Of a stretch of 13,639 nucleotides of DNA, positions 9,479 through 13,639 are shown one piece after another; within the stretch, counting starts at the first letter, position 1; every line of letters starts with the position of its first letter. Below the pieces are notes generated by a model. The model worked only from the letters and a program-made list of their open reading frames with translations, was not told the DNA's origin and did no database searches. The stretch is taken from positions 43,591 to 57,229 of the forward strand of contig LSSL01001505.1 in assembly GCA_001953115.1 (NCBI GenBank), given 5' to 3'. This DNA comes from Smittium mucronatum. Taxonomy: Eukaryota; Kickxellomycota; Harpellomycetes; Harpellales; Legeriomycetaceae. The position numbers and the translations under genes are program-made.

Positions 9479-11641
9479 TTATTTGCCACCCAGCTTTGCC
9501 AGTCGGGCCTCAGCAGCCTTCGCGCGAAGTTCGCGTTGTGCTGCCAAATCTCCCTGCAATGCATTCGTCGTGAGACGGTTATTTTGAAGCCCAGAACCAG
9601 TAGCTAAAGTTTTTCCAGAAGAGACTGAGAACTGTGAATTCGGGGTAAGTCTTGACATGTTTCGACGGGGTTCTGAAGGTTTCGACTTTAAGGAATTCAG
9701 AATTCCAGACTGTTTTATTTCAGACTTTTTGTTATTAGAGGTTTCTATCTGTTTGTGATCAGACTTTGAACCTGTGTTGGATGGCGGTTGAGATATGGGC
9801 TTTGGCTTAGGTGCCTTCTTTTGTTTAACCTTTGTATCTTTTTGAGGATGCGGTTGGAGTTTGACGGGATCTGGCTCCTTCCACCCTTTTGGGATGCGGG
9901 AACTGTTCCATTCAGAGAAATCGTCTGCTGGTTCAAACACGACTTCATTGTCAAATCGATATTTCCTAAATACATCTCGTATCGGCCTTGAAGGGGACAT
10001 CTCGTATGCAGTCTTCCCTCCACTGTACATGGGCGGGTGTCCATTGGTTATTGATGGATCATCACCATGATCAAGAAGGAATAGTATAGATTCCGGCCTC
10101 TCGTACATAGCAGCTAGGAATAACAGTGTTGGAGACCTGGATCCATTCACCAACGGGCACTTCTCAAGGTATCTCAACTCAGTGGCTGGATCAAGGAATG
10201 CATCTAGTAGTGTTGATTTATTTGTTTTCAAGAAATCGATTACCTGCTCATTAGTTTTATCCTTATCTTGTATCATGCTGGCGGCTTCATAAAGGAAAGC
10301 TACAAGCTCGGGTCTTGGTTCTGGATCAAGAGTTCCATCTGATTCTAAATCACTTGAACTCGAATAATCCTGAGCTTCTGACTGATCAGGAACTGCGATA
10401 TTAGAATTGATAGATTTTGGAGCTGTGACAGTTGGCTGGATGTAATCTACGCTTCTGGTAAACACACAACTTAATAAACCATATACCCTAGAAACTTCGT
10501 CTAAAGTTGGTCTCTTCACTTGTAGGGGGCATATTCTTATCGTTGGAGAATCTAGAACAAAATTTAAAAAAGAAAAGTTAATATAAAAAAAAACGAAAAA
10601 ATAAATAGATTAAAAAATGAAGGTACCATAAGGGACAACAGAACTTTCATGACCAAAAAATACTCTTCTTGAGGCCTTAGATGTGGACTGGAAAATACGG
10701 CTGCTCATCATCAAGTACTGCTTCCAGGAGTTAAGAGTGTCTTTTATCTCATCAAGCAATTTCTGCTCATTATACCTTCGCAATTGAGCACCAGCACTTT
10801 TTGCGTGTTGATTCTTTGCGTTATCATGGCTAGATTGTGATTTTCCCTGTTTTTTTCTTGTAGTGTATCGATGGATAGTTTTATGCGCAACCAATTTCCC
10901 AGTTTGATTATCGAACACACCTGCTGCAAAATGGCCACCTGAAAGCAGCAATATAGACCAGTAAATTTTTTCAGCGGATGTGTTTTTACCATTTTTCTCA
11001 AGGTTTGATAGCTGCAAGCTTTTCAGTTCAGACAAAATTGAGGGCTGCTGTAAAGATTTTGATTTCTTGTCAAATAAAACTGCCTTGAAAATTCCATACT
11101 GAGTCAACTTGGTTGGGGGTCGCGGGACGGCAGGATCAAGAATTTGTACGGAATCAGAAACTGCATTCGTTGAGAACCACACCCTAGAAGCTATAAAATC
11201 ATCTGTTTTTAAATAATCCTCAAAAAGAGAAGGATCGATTCCTGCGGTTTCACTGTAACCTATATCCGAAGCCACTAGTTTCTTGGGATGTAGGAGGGTA
11301 GAATTGGCATCATTCCCGATAGAAATTTCAGAGGAAAGTGGAGAAGAATCCTGAGCAGCCATTTTCAGTTCAAGATTTTTTAAATGAATGGGACTCTTGT
11401 AGTGTTCACGCTGTTCTAAAAACGAATCGAAAACAACCTCGCCACACAAGGTACAAGAATTACTGTCGGGAATCAACATAACATTTTGAGCTTTAATTGC
11501 TTCTAGCCGTTTCTTGTTTTGCAAATGTATGTTTTGGGCAGAAACTCCCTGTTTTTCGAAGCGTGGGTCTAGCAAAATCGAATCGAGTATGGAATTCGGG
11601 ATATTGAATATTTTGAAAGCGGAAATTTTATTAACAGACAT
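9479..11641 (-). CDS. VMS1: Vms1/ANKZF1 peptidyl-tRNA-releasing factor, two exons
   Basis: Vms1 releases stalled nascent chains from 60S ribosomes in ribosome-associated quality control and recruits Cdc48/p97. Exon 1 is 10627-11641 and exon 2 is 9479-10551; joined they give 2088 nt and 695 residues (yeast 632, human 726). In order: a yeast-like AFKIFNIPNSILDSIL start (8-23); a C2H2 finger with C63, C66, H80 and H86; the VLRF1 catalytic domain (about 225-350) with HKTIHRYTTRKKQGKSQS, where Q269 corresponds to the catalytic Gln (Q295 in yeast), then SAGAQLRRYNEQ; KRPTLDEV after the junction; ankyrin repeats at about 471-536; a Lys/Ser/Pro-rich linker; and a C-terminal RELRAKAAEAR (678-688), an exact RX5AAX2R p97-binding (VIM) motif. 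The ATG at 11641 is chosen because homology starts there. A TATATAA lies only a few bases upstream, too close to act as its TATA box. Confidence 0.96.
10552..10626 (-). other. VMS1 spliceosomal intron (75 nt)
   Basis: The intron starts GTACCT and ends TTGTTCTAG on the minus strand, with a branch-site candidate TATTAAC (10583-10577) about 25 nt before the acceptor and a T-rich tract between. Splicing joins VVPY to DSPTIR through a split Asp codon (G|AT) and restores the conserved run into KRPTLDEV. Retention adds five residues and then a stop. Confidence 0.95.
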
Positions 11642-11842
11642 TTTTATATAAAAGATTCTGTGTGTGAGTTGAGGCTCGTGCAAGATTTTCGAGCAAAAAA
11701 CTGTTTTATGTATGAAAAATTACTTTGTAAAGATCTTGTGTAGTTCTGATATTTTGGAAATTCAGAAAGATCGCACTTACGCTTATTTCCAGCCACTAGC
11801 GAAAGAGTATTGCGCAGTATTCTGCGGAAACATATTGGGCTA

Positions 11843-11853
11843 TTATTGGCTGT
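11843..11853 (-). promoter_or_regulatory. CCAAT-box candidate upstream of VMS1
   Basis: Read on the gene's own strand this is ACAGCCAATAA, about 205 bp upstream of the VMS1 ATG. It shares CAGCCAATA with the two boxes upstream of DIM1. Confidence 0.4.
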
Positions 11854-12725
11854 ATTTTTATATATCCCATTTTGTAAGAAAAATTCATCATTCATTTATT
11901 CATCCAACTACCTATCATGTTCGTCTACTTTAAAACAGCACACGCTATCGTTCTTATTGGCAGTTGCTAGTCCCCAAAAAGCAGCTGTGATTTGGTAAGT
12001 ACCCAATGCCCTTTAAAACAGCAAAAGCAATAATCCTACAAATCCAAAAACTTAATACATAAATTAAGCTTTGATATTTTCCATATTCGACGATTAATTT
12101 ATAGGGAAGCTGCCCGCCAATAAGCTCAGATGAAAGCTCCCTTCTCGGGTGTCTGTTTATACAGGAACAGCCTATAAACAAGCTGGCTGGAAGGAATCCA
12201 ACCATGGATTAGAATTTCGCCAAGATTTTTCATCTAGTGTGCAGAAATTTGGTGGTTGGATATATGGGGAATTATGCGTATTGATTTCTTGTAGACTGTA
12301 GCAGATTTTATTTTCCATATTGAAGACTATTTCGATGAATACAAAAGAGACTCATACAGGTAATCTATTTATCGCGAAAACCAAAGAAACTAGCGCGTAT
12401 ACAATCCATTTTCCCCTCATAGCTAAAATCTTACTTTCACTTTGGATTTTGGTTTTACTAATTTCTTTTTTTTTCTACTTGTTCAATTCAATTACTTTTA
12501 AGCAGATGGGGAATGTGTGTTTACAAAGATCGCACAATTTTACTGTAAACCAATAAACAATAGAATCGATTGCAAAAAATTTTACCGAATCTTTAAACAA
12601 TGTGGCGGGAAGGGTAGAGTGGAGATAACCGAAACTCCAGTAAATCTTGAAGATATTTGACTTAGGTTCTTGTACTAATAGGTTTCATTTAGAATTATCG
12701 TCCGGTAAAATAAAATACTTCCCTG

Positions 12726-12738
12726 CCCCCCCCCCCCC
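12726..12738. repeat. C13 homopolymer
   Basis: Thirteen consecutive C (G13 on the other strand) occur in A+T-rich DNA. Together with the G runs at both ends, it shows that long G/C homopolymers recur in this genome or in its reads. Confidence 0.9.
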
Positions 12739-13173
12739 TCCTTAAAATTACTTTTCTTATCCGCTCCGAGCATAGCATTTAAATCGTTATTTTATTAAGC
12801 TTTTGGCAGTTAAATCTATTTGCACACTATGTAACTAGGATAATATCGAGTGTTGGGAGCAAGTGCATATTAAAGTTATTGCAAAATCTTCCCTTGAATC
12901 CTCAATTGTCTTAATAAAACATCTGAAACATAATTGCGCCCATTTAGCAACAACAGTTTTGAATAGATTTTTTTTCCTCACCCCTCTATTATTTTGAAAG
13001 AGTAGCGGAGATGATTTCAGATTATTTTTTTTCAACAAAAGATGTAATTGTTTGCACATACATTATGGTAAGTATCCTTAAAGAACTATACATGGCGCTT
13101 TTTTGGCTCTGCCATCCAGAAACCCTCGCAGATATTTTATTATCGCTGACGAAAGCACTGTGAATCATTCTTC

Positions 13174-13189
13174 CGATACGCGAGTATCG
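13174..13189. other. Perfect hairpin with GCGA loop
   Basis: CGATAC and GTATCG form a perfect 6-bp stem closing the tetraloop GCGA, a GNRA-type loop if transcribed in this orientation. It stands out locally but is short and has no clear partner. Confidence 0.4.
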
Positions 13190-13493
13190 TCTTCTTGATA
13201 ACATGTGCCTTATATGCTCAATAAACGCATCTACCATAAACTAAACAAATTTAGGACCATATAGCAATCATCCAATATGGATATTTCGATTCTTGATTAT
13301 AATTAGATTAGATATTTCAGCGTATTTGAATTTGAATTAGTTTATTCATTCGTCCATTCTTTTAGCTGATTTGATATCTTTCTACAAAGGATTCTTATTT
13401 GGATGGAAATCGCAAGACTTGCCCAGAATCTCCCCTTCTAATTTTTTGATTCAGATGCCATACTTTTAGCAAAAATAAATAATAGCCAGGGTT

Positions 13494-13523
13494 GAGGCTG
13501 GGGCTGAGGCTGAGGCTGAGACT
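13494..13523. repeat. Hexanucleotide (GAGGCT)n repeat
   Basis: Five imperfect six-base units occur in tandem: GAGGCT, GGGGCT, GAGGCT, GAGGCT and GAGACT. It is a local G+C-rich simple repeat about 100 bp from the right end. Confidence 0.9.
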
Positions 13524-13624
13524 CAAAACGTTGGTCACACAAAGCCCAGCGCTCATATTAACCAAATAAAAAACTATGATAAGGTGTCCAAAAAGGGTTT
13601 CATATCGCCAATACGAGTGTGTGT

Positions 13625-13639
13625 GGGGGGGGGGGGGGG
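13625..13639. repeat. Poly-G tract at the right end
   Basis: The window ends in 15 consecutive G after a short GT run. This mirrors the left end and suggests that the contig stops at G homopolymers. Confidence 0.9.

Larger units (their letters stand above)
11642..13493. other. Gene-poor region upstream of VMS1
   Basis: I see no recognisable gene in this stretch. Open frames of 60-85 codons occur on both strands but match nothing I know. Examples are a minus frame 11644-11895, a minus Cys-rich frame 11954-12205, a plus frame starting at ATG 12335 with one hydrophobic segment, and overlapping minus frames 12835-13059 and 13022-13237. Strong donor-like GTAAGT sites occur on the plus strand at 11994 and 13066 and on the minus strand near 11781, so an unrecognised intron-containing gene is possible. 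ATTGG (inverted CCAAT) occurs at 11845-11849 and 11956-11960 and may belong to the VMS1 promoter. Confidence 0.4.

Noticed and set aside
13064..13078. U1 snRNA 5' end (ATACTTACC on the minus strand)
   Set aside because: Only the nine bases complementary to a splice donor match. The sequence after them departs from U1, so it is better read as a plus-strand GTAAGT site.

Overview
The window is nuclear DNA from a eukaryote, most likely a fungus outside the well-known yeasts and moulds. The flanks are extremely A+T-rich, four conserved protein-coding genes sit in the middle, and two of them carry spliceosomal introns with GT...AG ends and CTAAC/TTAAC-type branch sites. Three observations favour a fungus: a pantothenate synthetase (absent from animals), a DIM1 with the fungal-type NTPY motif, and a VMS1 whose N-terminus resembles yeast Vms1. 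An early-diverging, A+T-rich lineage fits, but I cannot name it from this sequence. Both ends run into homopolymeric G, so this is probably a whole contig.

Layout. Positions 1-5200 are gene-free and A+T-rich. They hold a diverged pair of long inverted arms (about 728-1010 and 2700-2967), a compact MITE-like element flanked by TA (3002-3343) with a 22-bp unit iterated in both arms, and microsatellites. A G+C-rich island at about 5257-5566 lies just upstream of the first gene; it has several GC-rich hairpins and no recognisable protein. PAN6/panC (5805-6737, +) follows and converges on DIM1 (7109-8122, -). BUD31 (8445-9156, -, one intron) and VMS1/ANKZF1 (9479-11641, -, one intron) follow on the same strand as DIM1. 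Positions 11642-13639 have no recognisable gene, only unassigned short reading frames, splice-donor-like sites, a C13 tract and a hexanucleotide repeat.

The genes work in separate housekeeping processes: vitamin B5/coenzyme A synthesis (PAN6), 18S rRNA dimethylation (DIM1), pre-mRNA splicing (BUD31) and release of stalled nascent chains during ribosome quality control (VMS1). No operon-like logic is implied, but DIM1 and BUD31 share an upstream motif pair, and CAGCCAATA-type CCAAT boxes lie upstream of DIM1 and VMS1. The most unusual items are the structured G+C-rich island, the two transposon-like structures, and the VMS1 intron, whose retention would yield a catalytic-domain-only protein.
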